A stretch of DNA of 64,000 bases from an uncultured Campylobacterales bacterium (GTDB lineage: Bacteria; Campylobacterota; Campylobacteria; Campylobacterales; Arcobacteraceae), in assembly GCA_947494995.1 (NCBI GenBank), contig CANLWY010000002.1, positions 357,942-421,941 of the forward strand. Reading direction: 5' to 3'. The notes under the pieces are model-generated. The model was not told the DNA's origin, searched no databases, and was given only the letters and a program-made list of their open reading frames with translations. Position numbers and translations under genes: made by a program. This document shows positions 7,992 through 16,037 of this stretch, piece after piece. The stretch's first letter is position 1. Every line of letters begins with the position of its first letter.

Positions 7992-9014
7992 TTAAATCCA
8001 ACAAGCTTTAGAGGTATCTATATTTACGTATATTCTATCAGAGGGTAAAAACCTTTGTTCTTGCATAGTTTCTCTTGTAACTCTGCAATTAAAGCTAATT
8101 CCACCAATTGTAAACTCAACTAAAAGAAACTCTATTGAGTGTTGCTGTTGAATTGAAGATACTACTCCAATCATCGTATTCTTTGTAAACATATCCTCAC
8201 AATCATTTCTACAAATAGTTATAGCATCAGAATCAATCATTACTACAGAATCTCTTTTTTTAGATTTACTATTCTCTATAGTTAAACACTGTCCATCAAG
8301 AAAAATTTTCATAAGATTTCCATCTTCATCTTTTTCCCAAGGTGCGAAAAGTAAATTTACACTACCACTTTCTACTAAATTTCCTTGAAATAGTGCTACC
8401 TTTTTATCACATATATTGTTTAACCAGTTATGATCATGACTTGAGATTAAAATTGTAGTATTCCATTTTTGCTTTGCACTTAATATTGCTTCTTTTATAA
8501 GCTGTGCAGAGTTTGTATCAACACCTGTTGTAGGCTCATCTAAAATCAATACTTTTGGATGAAGAATAAGTCTTGCTGCAAGAGCAACTCTTTGTGCTTC
8601 TCCTCCTGAAAGTTGACTCCATTTTCTTTTACTAAAAGATTCATCAAGTCCTACTAAAGACAAAGCTTCTAAGACTTTTTCACCTAGATTAACTGTACGG
8701 TTTCTTATTTTTAAACCATAAGCGATATTTTCAAAAACTGTTCTTTTAAGTAAGTAAGGATTTTGAGGTACCATTACTACACTTTGTTTTATTTCATTAT
8801 CAATTTTTGAATTATCTATACCATTAAACTCTACTGTTCCAAAAGTTGGTCTATTTACAAAAGAAAGAAGAGAAAAAAGAGTTGATTTTCCACTACCATT
8901 TGGTCCAAAAAAACCAATAATTTGCCCCTCTTCTAAAGATAGATTACTTATATTTAATACTTTTCTACCATCATAATGTTGTTCAACATTTCTTAACTCA
9001 TAAAGTTTACTCAC
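7992..9014 (-). CDS. tupC: Tungstate ABC transporter, ATP-binding protein TupC
   Basis: A 340-residue ABC ATPase with Walker A (GFFGPNGSGKST), signature LSGGEAQRVALAAR and Walker B (VLILDEPTTGVD), plus a ~100-residue C-terminal extension. I place the start at the GTG at 9014: AAGGAG lies 9 bases upstream of it but touches the ATG at 9023, and the GTG overlaps the tupB stop as GTGA. It energises TupB for tungstate import. The substrate is inferred from the TupA partner and the FDH context, not from this protein. Confidence 0.9.
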   Translation of the reverse strand: MSKLYELRNVEQHYDGRKVLNISNLSLEEGQIIGFFGPNGSGKSTLFSLLSFVNRPTFGTVEFNGIDNSKIDNEIKQSVVMVPQNPYLLKRTVFENIAYGLKIRNRTVNLGEKVLEALSLVGLDESFSKRKWSQLSGGEAQRVALAARLILHPKVLILDEPTTGVDTNSAQLIKEAILSAKQKWNTTILISSHDHNWLNNICDKKVALFQGNLVESGSVNLLFAPWEKDEDGNLMKIFLDGQCLTIENSKSKKRDSVVMIDSDAITICRNDCEDMFTKNTMIGVVSSIQQQHSIEFLLVEFTIGGISFNCRVTRETMQEQRFLPSDRIYVNIDTSKACWI

Positions 9015-9706
9015 TGTGTCCATCTCCTTTTTAACATAGATAAAGCAATATTTACAGATAAAGCAACTACAAACAGTACTAAACCTAAAGCAATACCTGT
9101 TACAAACTCACCTTTTCCAGTCTCTAAAGCAATTGCAGTTGTTACTGTTCTTGTATGATATTTAATATTTCCACCAACCATCATAGAAATACCAATTTCT
9201 GTAATAATTCTTCCATATGCAGTCATAGCAGCTGTCATCAATCCAAATCTAGCTTCAACAAGTGTTGCTATAAGAATCTGTTTAGATGAAGCACCAAGTC
9301 CCTTTAAAGAAGTATATAAACGTTTATCTACAGCTTCAACTTGTGTTGCAGTTAATGCAATAATAATAGGTAGTCCTAAAACTATTTGTCCTATTATTAT
9401 CGCTTTTTGAGTAAAAAGAATACCAAAACTACCAAATGGCCCAGCTTGCGATAACATCGTATAAGCAATAAGTCCAATAACAACAGTTGGAAGAGCCAAC
9501 AAGGTATCAACAATAGTTCTAACAATTGGTTTACCTGGGAAATTATAATAACCAAGGAAAAATCCCAAAGGTAGTCCAATAATCAAACTAATAAGTAAAG
9601 ACCAAGAAGATACTGTTATCGTAGTAGTAATTGCTGAATAAACAGATTCATTACCTGATACAAGTAGATCTATAGCCTCATTAAAACCATTGGTAAATAA
9701 ATTCAT
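9011..9706 (-). CDS. tupB: Tungstate ABC transporter permease TupB
   Basis: A 231-residue inner-membrane permease with about five or six helices. The segment EARFGLMTAAMTAYGRIITEIG is the EAA-type cytoplasmic loop that contacts the ATPase, and SLIIGLPLGFFLGYYNFPGK is a typical early region of TupB. It lies between tupA and tupC with a 4-base overlap to tupC, so the three form one transcription unit. Confidence 0.9.
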   Translation of the reverse strand: MNLFTNGFNEAIDLLVSGNESVYSAITTTITVSSWSLLISLIIGLPLGFFLGYYNFPGKPIVRTIVDTLLALPTVVIGLIAYTMLSQAGPFGSFGILFTQKAIIIGQIVLGLPIIIALTATQVEAVDKRLYTSLKGLGASSKQILIATLVEARFGLMTAAMTAYGRIITEIGISMMVGGNIKYHTRTVTTAIALETGKGEFVTGIALGLVLFVVALSVNIALSMLKRRWTQ

Positions 9707-9720
9707 TCTTTATTTAACCC

Positions 9721-10536
9721 TTATTTTCCAGCGTTTGGAATAAATAATGCTTGACCTAATAATCTAAAATCTGCAATTACTTTTTGAGTTTCAGGACTTA
9801 CAACCCAGTTAGTAAACTTTTTTGCAAGTTCTGGTTTTACATTTGAACATTTTTCTTTATTAATAGATACAACTGAGTATTGGTTAAATAATGATTTATC
9901 ACCTTCAACAACTACTTTCATTGTATTTTTATCACCCTTTTGAGACATATATTTAATCCAAGTTCCTCTATCAGTCATTGTATATCCAGTTTTTTCAGCA
10001 GCCATATTAATAGTTCTTAACATACCTTGTCCTGTTTGAACATACCAAGAAGATTCAGATTTTGCATCAACATTTGCATTTTTCCATAAAGAAAGTTCTT
10101 TTTTATTAGTTCCTGAATTATCTCCTCTTGAGAAGAAATTAGCTTTTTTGTCTTTTATTTGTTGTAAAGCAGGACTTGGTGCCATACCACTTACCATTGC
10201 AGGGTCTTTTTTATCTCCAATGATAATAAAGTCGTTGTACATAACTTGTTGTCTATCAGTTCCAAATCCAGTTGCAATAAACTTCTTTTCAGAAGCTGGT
10301 GCATGAACAAAAAGAATATCAACATCACAATTTCCACCCATTTTAAGAGCTTTACCAGTACCTGTAGCAACCCACTTTAAAGTTACACCTGTATCTTTTT
10401 CAAACTTAGGTGCTAAATAATCTAATAATCCAGTGTTGTCTGTACTTGTTGTTGTAGCCATCATTAATGCATCTTTTGCCATAAGTGATGACGCTAAAAT
10501 TGCCGATAATCCTAATGTTACTAATGTCTTTTTCAT
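9721..10536 (-). CDS. tupA: Tungstate-binding periplasmic protein TupA
   Basis: A 271-residue protein with a signal peptide (MKKTLVTLGLSAILASSLMA). It carries the TupA oxyanion-binding motifs TTTSTDNTGLLDYL (residues ~28-41) and SRGDNSGTNKKE, which distinguish it from the molybdate-binding ModA. It captures tungstate in the periplasm for TupBC. A plausible RBS (GAAGGAG) precedes the ATG. The short moeA-tupA gap is AT-rich with a TTAATTAA palindrome, so an internal promoter or operator is possible. Tungstate uptake next to formate dehydrogenases suggests W-containing FDHs, as shown for Campylobacter jejuni. Confidence 0.93.
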   Translation of the reverse strand: MKKTLVTLGLSAILASSLMAKDALMMATTTSTDNTGLLDYLAPKFEKDTGVTLKWVATGTGKALKMGGNCDVDILFVHAPASEKKFIATGFGTDRQQVMYNDFIIIGDKKDPAMVSGMAPSPALQQIKDKKANFFSRGDNSGTNKKELSLWKNANVDAKSESSWYVQTGQGMLRTINMAAEKTGYTMTDRGTWIKYMSQKGDKNTMKVVVEGDKSLFNQYSVVSINKEKCSNVKPELAKKFTNWVVSPETQKVIADFRLLGQALFIPNAGK

Positions 10537-10568
10537 ATTATTTCTCCTTCATAATACTTTATAATACG

Positions 10569-11801
10569 TTAATTAAATATATTTGCCTGTTCTTTTAAAT
10601 AAGAACAATTAAAACTAATCACTTTGACGCTCTCTCCTACATCAATTTGTGCTTTAGACTCGTCTGTGACAACAATACTATTACTTTCATCAAGTACAGT
10701 AATCATTCCTGAACCATATTTATTCTTTTTTGTTACCGTATATTCTCCTTTTTTACAAGTTCCAAGTACTACATTTACTCGGCCTGTTTTTGTTTTAAAT
10801 TGTTCAATATTTTTTGCATACGTTATGTCATGATAGATTTCACAACTTCCTTGAATTTTATTCAATACAGGAATTGCAAAAAGATGCATATTAACCATTG
10901 CTGTAAGTGGATTTCCTGGCAAACACATTACAAAAGTTTTATCCATTCTTCCCATCATAATTGGTCGTCCTGGTTTTATGTTTACCCCATGAAAAATAGT
11001 CTCTAAACCATTTTCTAAAAAAGCTTGACCTACAAAGTCAGCATCCCCCATAGAAATACCACCTGTTGTGATAATCACATCATACTCTTTTAAAGAACTT
11101 ACAAACTCAATTGACTTTTCTAAACTATCTGGTACTACATTCATATAATTAGAATCAAAGCCCTTCTCTTTTAAAAGAGTAATTAAAGCATAAGAGTTAC
11201 AATTGTATATTTCATCTTCGCTTGCTTCTTCCCAAGGCTCTTTAAGTTCATTTCCAGTTGATACTACAGCAATACTAAGCTTTTTATATACTTCAAGTTT
11301 TGTAATACCTTGTGAAGCTAAAACAGCAACAGTAGAAGAATTTATTACTTCACCTTTTTTAAATAAAATATCATCTAAGGCTTTCTCTTCTCCTTTTACT
11401 CTAAGACAAGAACCTTTCTTCACTTCTTCTTTAAATGTTGCAACATTATCTTCAAAAGATATTACATCTTCAATAGGAATAATAGTATCTGCATCACTTG
11501 GAACTTTTGCTCCAGTCATGATTTTATAACATTCATTCTCTTCTAAACAAGCTTCTACACTATCTCCTGCAAAAATTATTTTTTTTACTTTTAAACTCTT
11601 TCCTGCATCACTAGCTTTAATAGCAAAACCATCCATTGCAGAGTTATTAAAAGAAGGTAGATTCTTAATACATATTATGTCTTTAGAGATAACTCTTCCT
11701 AAAGAATCTTCTATATTTACTTCTTCAATTGAACTAATTGTTTTTGCATTTTCAAGTGACTTTTCAACTGCAATATTAAAATCTAAAAATGTCTTTACCA
11801 T
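10569..11801 (-). CDS. moeA: Molybdopterin molybdenumtransferase MoeA
   Basis: A 410-residue protein of normal MoeA length with the family landmarks LPSFNNSAMDGFAIK, YKIMTGAKVPSDADTII, VVSTGNEL, ITTGGISMGDADFV and GKPGRP-like NIKPGRPIMMG followed by CLPGNPLTA. It inserts Mo or W into adenylylated molybdopterin, the step after Mog (encoded near 48.4 kb). In this operon, with tupABC downstream and fdhD upstream, the metal may mainly be tungsten. Confidence 0.93.
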   Translation of the reverse strand: MVKTFLDFNIAVEKSLENAKTISSIEEVNIEDSLGRVISKDIICIKNLPSFNNSAMDGFAIKASDAGKSLKVKKIIFAGDSVEACLEENECYKIMTGAKVPSDADTIIPIEDVISFEDNVATFKEEVKKGSCLRVKGEEKALDDILFKKGEVINSSTVAVLASQGITKLEVYKKLSIAVVSTGNELKEPWEEASEDEIYNCNSYALITLLKEKGFDSNYMNVVPDSLEKSIEFVSSLKEYDVIITTGGISMGDADFVGQAFLENGLETIFHGVNIKPGRPIMMGRMDKTFVMCLPGNPLTAMVNMHLFAIPVLNKIQGSCEIYHDITYAKNIEQFKTKTGRVNVVLGTCKKGEYTVTKKNKYGSGMITVLDESNSIVVTDESKAQIDVGESVKVISFNCSYLKEQANIFN

Positions 11802-11810
11802 AAATTTCTC

Positions 11811-12785
11811 CTAGCTATTTAAAGCAATAATTTGTCTATATTTTTTACCTAAAGTTTTTACAACTTTTTTAATAGTTTCTTCACTTAAATCTTCACTAAA
11901 ATTTAAACTCAAAGCCCATCTTGATTCAATCTCTTTATAACCCATCTCTTGCAAAATTCTAGAAGGTTTTGATAAACCTAAAGAGCATCCTTCTCCATTT
12001 GTTACAAATATTGAAGTTAATGATAAAGTTCTTATAATCTCTCTGGCTTTTATACCTTTAAGTCCAAAATGAAGTGTATACTCTAAACACTCATTAGGCT
12101 TTACAAAATAAAAAATGTTATCATTAAACTCCTCATTAAGAGTTTCCACAAACAGACTTTTATACTCTGTTTTTACAGTAACTTTTTCAATTGCTTTTTC
12201 AATTTGGAAAATAGATACTGTATCAATCTCAGAAGTAACAGCTTCATCTAAGACATCATTGTATAAGAGTATTGAGCCTAAAGAGTATCCAGTTAGTTTA
12301 TAAGAATCTAAAATTACCATATCACTAATACTAGGGTTTAATGTCGCACTTATATTTGAAATTAATGTTGCAGAACTTAACTCTTTTACTTTTTGTAAAT
12401 CAACTTTTACATATGTATCCATTACATAAGAAGAACAAAATATATAGTCACATTTTGATATTTTTTCGTACTTTAAAGTACCCTCTTTTTCTAAAGGAAT
12501 AAACTCCAAATCAAAACCTAATTCTTTATAACTTTTTGCTGCTTGAACAATTGCTTCACTCTCACCTAGACTTACTAAAATTCTTCCTTTTAGACTTAGC
12601 ATTAAACCTAATATTCCATCTTTAGAAAGTGAAAAAGTTTTTAGGTTTTTAAAGTTAAATTTTGATGCAAATTTTAATATTCTTTCTTCGATAAAAAAAT
12701 TATCTTTTAATGGTTGCATAGTAATTTTTTCATCAAAATCAAGCTCTAACACATTTGGGTATTGCAATGAATTTAACTTAATCAT
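11811..12785 (-). CDS. NifS-like cysteine desulfurase (class V aminotransferase fold), short form
   Basis: A 324-residue protein. DSYKLTGYSLGSILLYN matches the PLP-lysine region of cysteine desulfurases (Lys163), and GEGCSLGLSKPSRILQEMG matches the active-site cysteine loop (Cys267), followed by a family-like C-terminus (ALSLNFSEDLSEETIKK). It is some 60-80 residues shorter than IscS/NifS and its N-terminal half is poorly conserved, without the usual cofactor-stacking histidine motif that I could recognise. It sits between moeA and modE in the same operon as fdhD. In E. coli IscS passes sulfur to FdhD, so this protein may be a dedicated sulfur donor for FDH maturation; selenium delivery is another option. 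It overlaps the ModE-like gene by 8 bases. Confidence 0.7.
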   Translation of the reverse strand: MIKLNSLQYPNVLELDFDEKITMQPLKDNFFIEERILKFASKFNFKNLKTFSLSKDGILGLMLSLKGRILVSLGESEAIVQAAKSYKELGFDLEFIPLEKEGTLKYEKISKCDYIFCSSYVMDTYVKVDLQKVKELSSATLISNISATLNPSISDMVILDSYKLTGYSLGSILLYNDVLDEAVTSEIDTVSIFQIEKAIEKVTVKTEYKSLFVETLNEEFNDNIFYFVKPNECLEYTLHFGLKGIKAREIIRTLSLTSIFVTNGEGCSLGLSKPSRILQEMGYKEIESRWALSLNFSEDLSEETIKKVVKTLGKKYRQIIALNS

Positions 12786-13152
12786 TCTCTTTTCCCTTGC
12801 TACAATTAATCATTTTTTCCTCATTTTCAAAGAGTTCTTTAAATCTTTTGTCATTAAACTCTTTCACTTCTTTTTTCAATATTTTGAAGTTTTCTACCAA
12901 CTCTTTTGCTTTTGCAGTAAGTTTAGTTCCACCTGAATTTCTTCCTTTACTTACTATTACCAACTCATCATCAATATACTCTTGAAGTATTTTTATATGT
13001 GACCAAGCTTTTTTATAGTTCATTCCTGCTCTTTTTGATGCTTCTGAGATTGAACCTGTTTCATCAATTAACTCTAATATTTGAGTTTTTCCTCCTCCAA
13101 ATACTAGGTTTCCTTCATTATCTTCAATCCAGATTTTAACTTTTGATTTCAC
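12778..13152 (-). CDS. ModE-like winged-helix regulator
   Basis: A 124-residue protein with the ModE N-terminal domain: KVKIWIEDNEGNLVFGGGKT, helix-turn-helix SISEASKRAGMNYKKAWSH, then RNSGGTKLTAKAKELVENF, and no molybdate-binding di-mop domain. The open frame extends upstream, but the GTG at 13152 has AAGGAAGGG just before it and matches family starts, so I choose it. This start lies within the last codons of the upstream gene (17-base overlap). It is paralogous to the regulator at 7628-7990, giving two ModE-like proteins at the two ends of one cofactor operon. Confidence 0.82.
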   Translation of the reverse strand: MKSKVKIWIEDNEGNLVFGGGKTQILELIDETGSISEASKRAGMNYKKAWSHIKILQEYIDDELVIVSKGRNSGGTKLTAKAKELVENFKILKKEVKEFNDKRFKELFENEEKMINCSKGKEND

Positions 13153-13558
13153 GATGACCCTTCCTTTCTTTAAAACATCCAAGTTGACAATAAGTAACTT
13201 CAGTATCACTATTTTTTACAGTATTTCCAACTCTTCTTAGACTACTCTGCTGTGCAATATACCAAAGTGTCTTACAAGTAATATCTCTATTTTGAGTAAA
13301 GTTTTGCTTTATCTTATTATAGATTGTTGTTTCAGCATCTTGAAACTTGATTTTTCCAAAAACTCCAAGCTCACAATTACTGATTTTGATATTTATACTT
13401 TCACACACTTCTGACATTTGTATTGGTTTAACCCCAATCAATCTAGAGACTTTAAAAGCTTTTAAACAAGACAATGTTCCATCATTATCTAAATTCATTA
13501 AAATAAGCTCTTTTTGAGTTTCATCTAATACAACTCTCTTATCAAACCTTTTATTCAT
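13136..13558 (-). CDS. Small protein with two C-x-L-G-x-F motifs, FDH cofactor operon
   Basis: A 140-residue protein without signal peptide. Residues ~28-70 (LSCLKAFKVSRLIGVKPIQM and SEVCESINIKISNCELGVFG) resemble a small helical module that I recall near ModE/FdhD genes in sulfate reducers. A related motif recurs at the C-terminus (TYCQLGCF). The pattern C-[EQ]-L-G-x-[F] thus occurs twice, and there are seven cysteines in total, which could bind metal or relay sulfur. It is adjacent to fdhD (no gap) and overlaps the ModE-like gene. Function unknown; a role in FDH maturation or metal-dependent regulation is inferred only from position. Confidence 0.65.
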   Translation of the reverse strand: MNKRFDKRVVLDETQKELILMNLDNDGTLSCLKAFKVSRLIGVKPIQMSEVCESINIKISNCELGVFGKIKFQDAETTIYNKIKQNFTQNRDITCKTLWYIAQQSSLRRVGNTVKNSDTEVTYCQLGCFKERKGHREIKS

Positions 13559-14347
13559 CTAAGCGTCAATTCTTCCTGCATGAGTATATATATTCATTTT
13601 TCTACCTCTTGCAAAACCAATTAATGTGATTCCATGAGTATGTGCTGTTTTTACTCCAAGGTGAGTAGGTGCAGTTCTTGATACAATAATTGGAATTCTA
13701 TGCATAACTCCTTTTACTACCATCTCCGAACTAAGTCTTCCTGATACAAATAATACTGATTTTGTTGTATCTAAACCTTTTAATTTACATTTACCAACAA
13801 CTTTATCAATAGCATTATGTCTTCCAATATCTTCTGCTGTAACAGTCGTTCCATCTTCTAAATATAGCATTGCTTTGTGTACACAACCTGTTAGTAAATA
13901 AAGTTCACTATCATCATAAAACTGTTTTATTTCACTTAATATAGTCTCTGGTTTAGTACTCATTGCTATTTGATTAAAAGGAACTTCTACATTTCCTGCA
14001 ATATTTCCAGTAACACCACCACCACAACCAGAAGTTAGTGTTTTCTCTTTATATAAGTTTTGAAGCATATTTTCATCAACTTCTGCTTCAATATATACTT
14101 CTAATCCATCTTCTTTAATTTCTATATTTTTAATATCATCTACTTTTGATATTACATTCTCACTCATCAAAAAACCAATTGCATGAGCTTCTTGATCCTT
14201 AGGAATACACATCATTGAAATTGTTTTTTCACCATTTAGATATATATTAATTCGTGACTCATCAATAACTACATCATCTTTTTCTATAAGTTCTCCACCA
14301 GAATACTTATCAATAATAATCTTTTTTAAGTATTTTGTATTATCCAT
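13559..14347 (-). CDS. fdhD: Formate dehydrogenase accessory sulfurtransferase FdhD
   Basis: A 262-residue protein with the FdhD landmarks TSGCGGG (Cys108), LTGCVHKAML, AEDIGRHNAIDKVVGK, FVSGRLSSEMV and ISRTAPT-like IVSRTAPTHLGV. FdhD transfers sulfur from a cysteine desulfurase to the bis-pterin cofactor, which is needed for FDH activity. Only the first cysteine of the CxxC loop of E. coli FdhD is present (C-G-G-G), which is common in this phylum. I start at the ATG at 14347 because AAAGG precedes it; an in-frame ATG at 14383 overlaps a candidate operator. It heads the minus-strand run down to the tup genes. Confidence 0.92.
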   Translation of the reverse strand: MDNTKYLKKIIIDKYSGGELIEKDDVVIDESRINIYLNGEKTISMMCIPKDQEAHAIGFLMSENVISKVDDIKNIEIKEDGLEVYIEAEVDENMLQNLYKEKTLTSGCGGGVTGNIAGNVEVPFNQIAMSTKPETILSEIKQFYDDSELYLLTGCVHKAMLYLEDGTTVTAEDIGRHNAIDKVVGKCKLKGLDTTKSVLFVSGRLSSEMVVKGVMHRIPIIVSRTAPTHLGVKTAHTHGITLIGFARGRKMNIYTHAGRIDA

Positions 14348-14367
14348 ATAATTTTTGCCTTTTCTAA

Positions 14368-14420
14368 TATGCATTTTTTGCATATTTTAATACTTTTTTT
14401 AATTATGCAAAATCTGCATA
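14368..14420. promoter_or_regulatory. Two copies of palindrome TATGCA-N5-TGCATA upstream of fdhD
   Basis: TATGCA-N5-TGCATA occurs at 14368-14384 and again at 14404-14420, centres 36 bp apart, in the only gap between the fdhC terminator and fdhD. Two perfect 6-bp arms with identical spacing suggest a dimeric regulator bound in tandem, possibly one of the ModE-like proteins. The regulator identity is a guess. Confidence 0.6.
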
Positions 14421-14433
14421 TTTAAGTATACTA

Positions 14434-14472
14434 AAAAATAGTTTATCCCTATATTAGGGATAAACTATTTTT
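14434..14472 (-). terminator. Terminator of the first FDH operon
   Basis: A near-perfect 16-bp inverted repeat, AATAGTTTATCCC against GGGATAAACTATT with a 7-base loop, follows the fdhC stop and ends in A/T runs on both sides. Confidence 0.8.
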
Positions 14473-15427
14473 ATACTCCATCAAGAACTTCTGGATGAAA
14501 TTCTTCTAGATACTCTTTTGGATATTTTCCAGTAATTAAACCAGGTAAATAACCTCTTATTGCTACTACATAAGAGTAGATTGTTTCACCTACGAAAAAT
14601 GTAATAACAGCACTTCCCATAAAGTGTCCAAATAGAATCAATCTTCTATATTGAATTGCATCTGCAAATGCAAATACATCCATACTTAAAAACCAAAGCC
14701 AAAATCCACTAAAGATAAGAACAAAACCAAAAGCAACAAAAGCTAAATAGTTAATTCTTTGTCCATGTGTATATAGACCTTTTAAGAAGATTTTTCCCCA
14801 CTTAGGACTTAATCTTTTAAAATGTTTATGATCTTTAAATGCAATTACTGTAATTAATAACCACATTGGAATCCAAAACAGACCAACAATTTCATGGGTC
14901 TCTCTCATGAAGAAACCTATTGCTCCTCCACCTACAATATTTCCAAATGTAATTGAAAAACCAGTAATAAAAAGATATAACATAATTAAAATGTTTCCTA
15001 AAACTGCAATTCTTTGAAATAATGAGTGTACTTCAATCATTTCAGAATCTTTTCTTGTTTTAGGACCTTTTCTTCCACCTTGAGCTATCAACATTACTGT
15101 AAAAATACAAAACTCTGCTAAAAATACATAAGGTAAAAGGTGTTGTCTCTCTTCAAATGCTCTAATAACTTCAGGTGCAATTGCCTCATATTGAGGTCCA
15201 TAAATTGAAACATAACCTTGTTCCAATCTAGTTAACTCATTATAAGGAATTAATTGTCCTGTAAAGTCCAAAGTAAACATTTTTAAAACATATTGCCATA
15301 TATACGTAAGGTCAGCAATTGTTGCTAACCAAAAGTACCAATATGTAAGCAAGGCAAAAAGCCCTGCTACAATAATATATGGCATATATTCGTTAAAAAA
15401 ACCTTTTTTCTGTGCTTTATTTTCCAT
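14471..15427 (-). CDS. fdhC: Formate dehydrogenase cytochrome b subunit, first operon (long form)
   Basis: A 318-residue integral membrane protein with about five helices. The segments EVHSLFQRIAVLGNILIMLYL, RETHEIVGLFWIPMW and LFGHFMGSAVITFFVGETIY contain the histidines expected to bind haem b. It passes electrons from FdhB to the quinone pool. I start at the ATG at 15427 (MENKAQ), which overlaps the fdhB stop by 11 bases; the frame extends 13 codons further into fdhB. The N-terminal ~90 residues, with an extra helix and a loop rich in Tyr/Glu, are unlike the paralogue at 21911-22810, so the two FDHs differ most in their membrane arm. Confidence 0.85.
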   Translation of the reverse strand: MENKAQKKGFFNEYMPYIIVAGLFALLTYWYFWLATIADLTYIWQYVLKMFTLDFTGQLIPYNELTRLEQGYVSIYGPQYEAIAPEVIRAFEERQHLLPYVFLAEFCIFTVMLIAQGGRKGPKTRKDSEMIEVHSLFQRIAVLGNILIMLYLFITGFSITFGNIVGGGAIGFFMRETHEIVGLFWIPMWLLITVIAFKDHKHFKRLSPKWGKIFLKGLYTHGQRINYLAFVAFGFVLIFSGFWLWFLSMDVFAFADAIQYRRLILFGHFMGSAVITFFVGETIYSYVVAIRGYLPGLITGKYPKEYLEEFHPEVLDGV

Positions 15428-16028
15428 ATGCTTTGTCCCATCCATAAGGCATTGATTGTACCCCATGTCCTGCTGACATTACCCTTTTTCTATAAATATT
15501 AGAAACTTCTTCAGCATCACCAACTAATAGTGCTTTTGTAGAACACATAGCAGCACAAACTGGAACTTTTCCTTCAGAGATTCTGTTTTGTCCATAAAGC
15601 TCTCTCTCTTCATGAGAGTTAGTCTCAGATGGTCCACCTGCACACATTGTACATTTATCCATAACACCTTTTGTATTAAATGCTCCATCTTTTGGAAACT
15701 GAGGTGCTCCAAAAGGACAAGCATATAAACAATATGCACAACCTATACATGTTTTTTTATCGTGTAATACGATACCGTCTTCTCTGATATAAAAACAATC
15801 AACTGGACAAACTTGTTCGCAAGGTGCATCAGTACAATGCATACAAGCAACAGATAAAGAGAACTCTTTACCTTGTTTACCTTCATTAATTGTTACAACT
15901 TTTCTTCTGTTAACGCCAACAGGTAACTCGTGAGCTTCCGCACAAGCAACAGAACAACCATCACAATGGATGCATCTGTTTTCGTCACAGTAAAATTTCA
16001 TTCTTGAAAAATCTGGTCCACTACTCAT
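15417..16028 (-). CDS. fdhB: Formate dehydrogenase iron-sulfur subunit, first operon
   Basis: A 203-residue protein with four ferredoxin-type cysteine clusters: CDENRCIHCDGCSVAC, CMHCTDAPCEQVCPVDC, CIGCAYCLYACPFGAP, and CTMC with a distal CAAMC. These are expected to hold four [4Fe-4S] clusters wiring FdhA to FdhC. There is no signal peptide, so it is presumably exported as a complex with the Tat-bearing FdhA. It is 9 bases downstream of fdhA and nearly identical in layout to the second FdhB at 22820-23431. Confidence 0.92.
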   Translation of the reverse strand: MSSGPDFSRMKFYCDENRCIHCDGCSVACAEAHELPVGVNRRKVVTINEGKQGKEFSLSVACMHCTDAPCEQVCPVDCFYIREDGIVLHDKKTCIGCAYCLYACPFGAPQFPKDGAFNTKGVMDKCTMCAGGPSETNSHEERELYGQNRISEGKVPVCAAMCSTKALLVGDAEEVSNIYRKRVMSAGHGVQSMPYGWDKAYGK

Positions 16029-16037
16029 ACTTTACTC

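Noticed and set aside
11203..11529. Open plus-strand frame of 108 codons inside moeA, and similar ones inside fdhA, aroB, selA, selB and the chemoreceptor gene
   Set aside because: They lie antisense to clearly recognisable genes, have no RBS or homology signal, and are expected by chance in AT-rich complementary strands.
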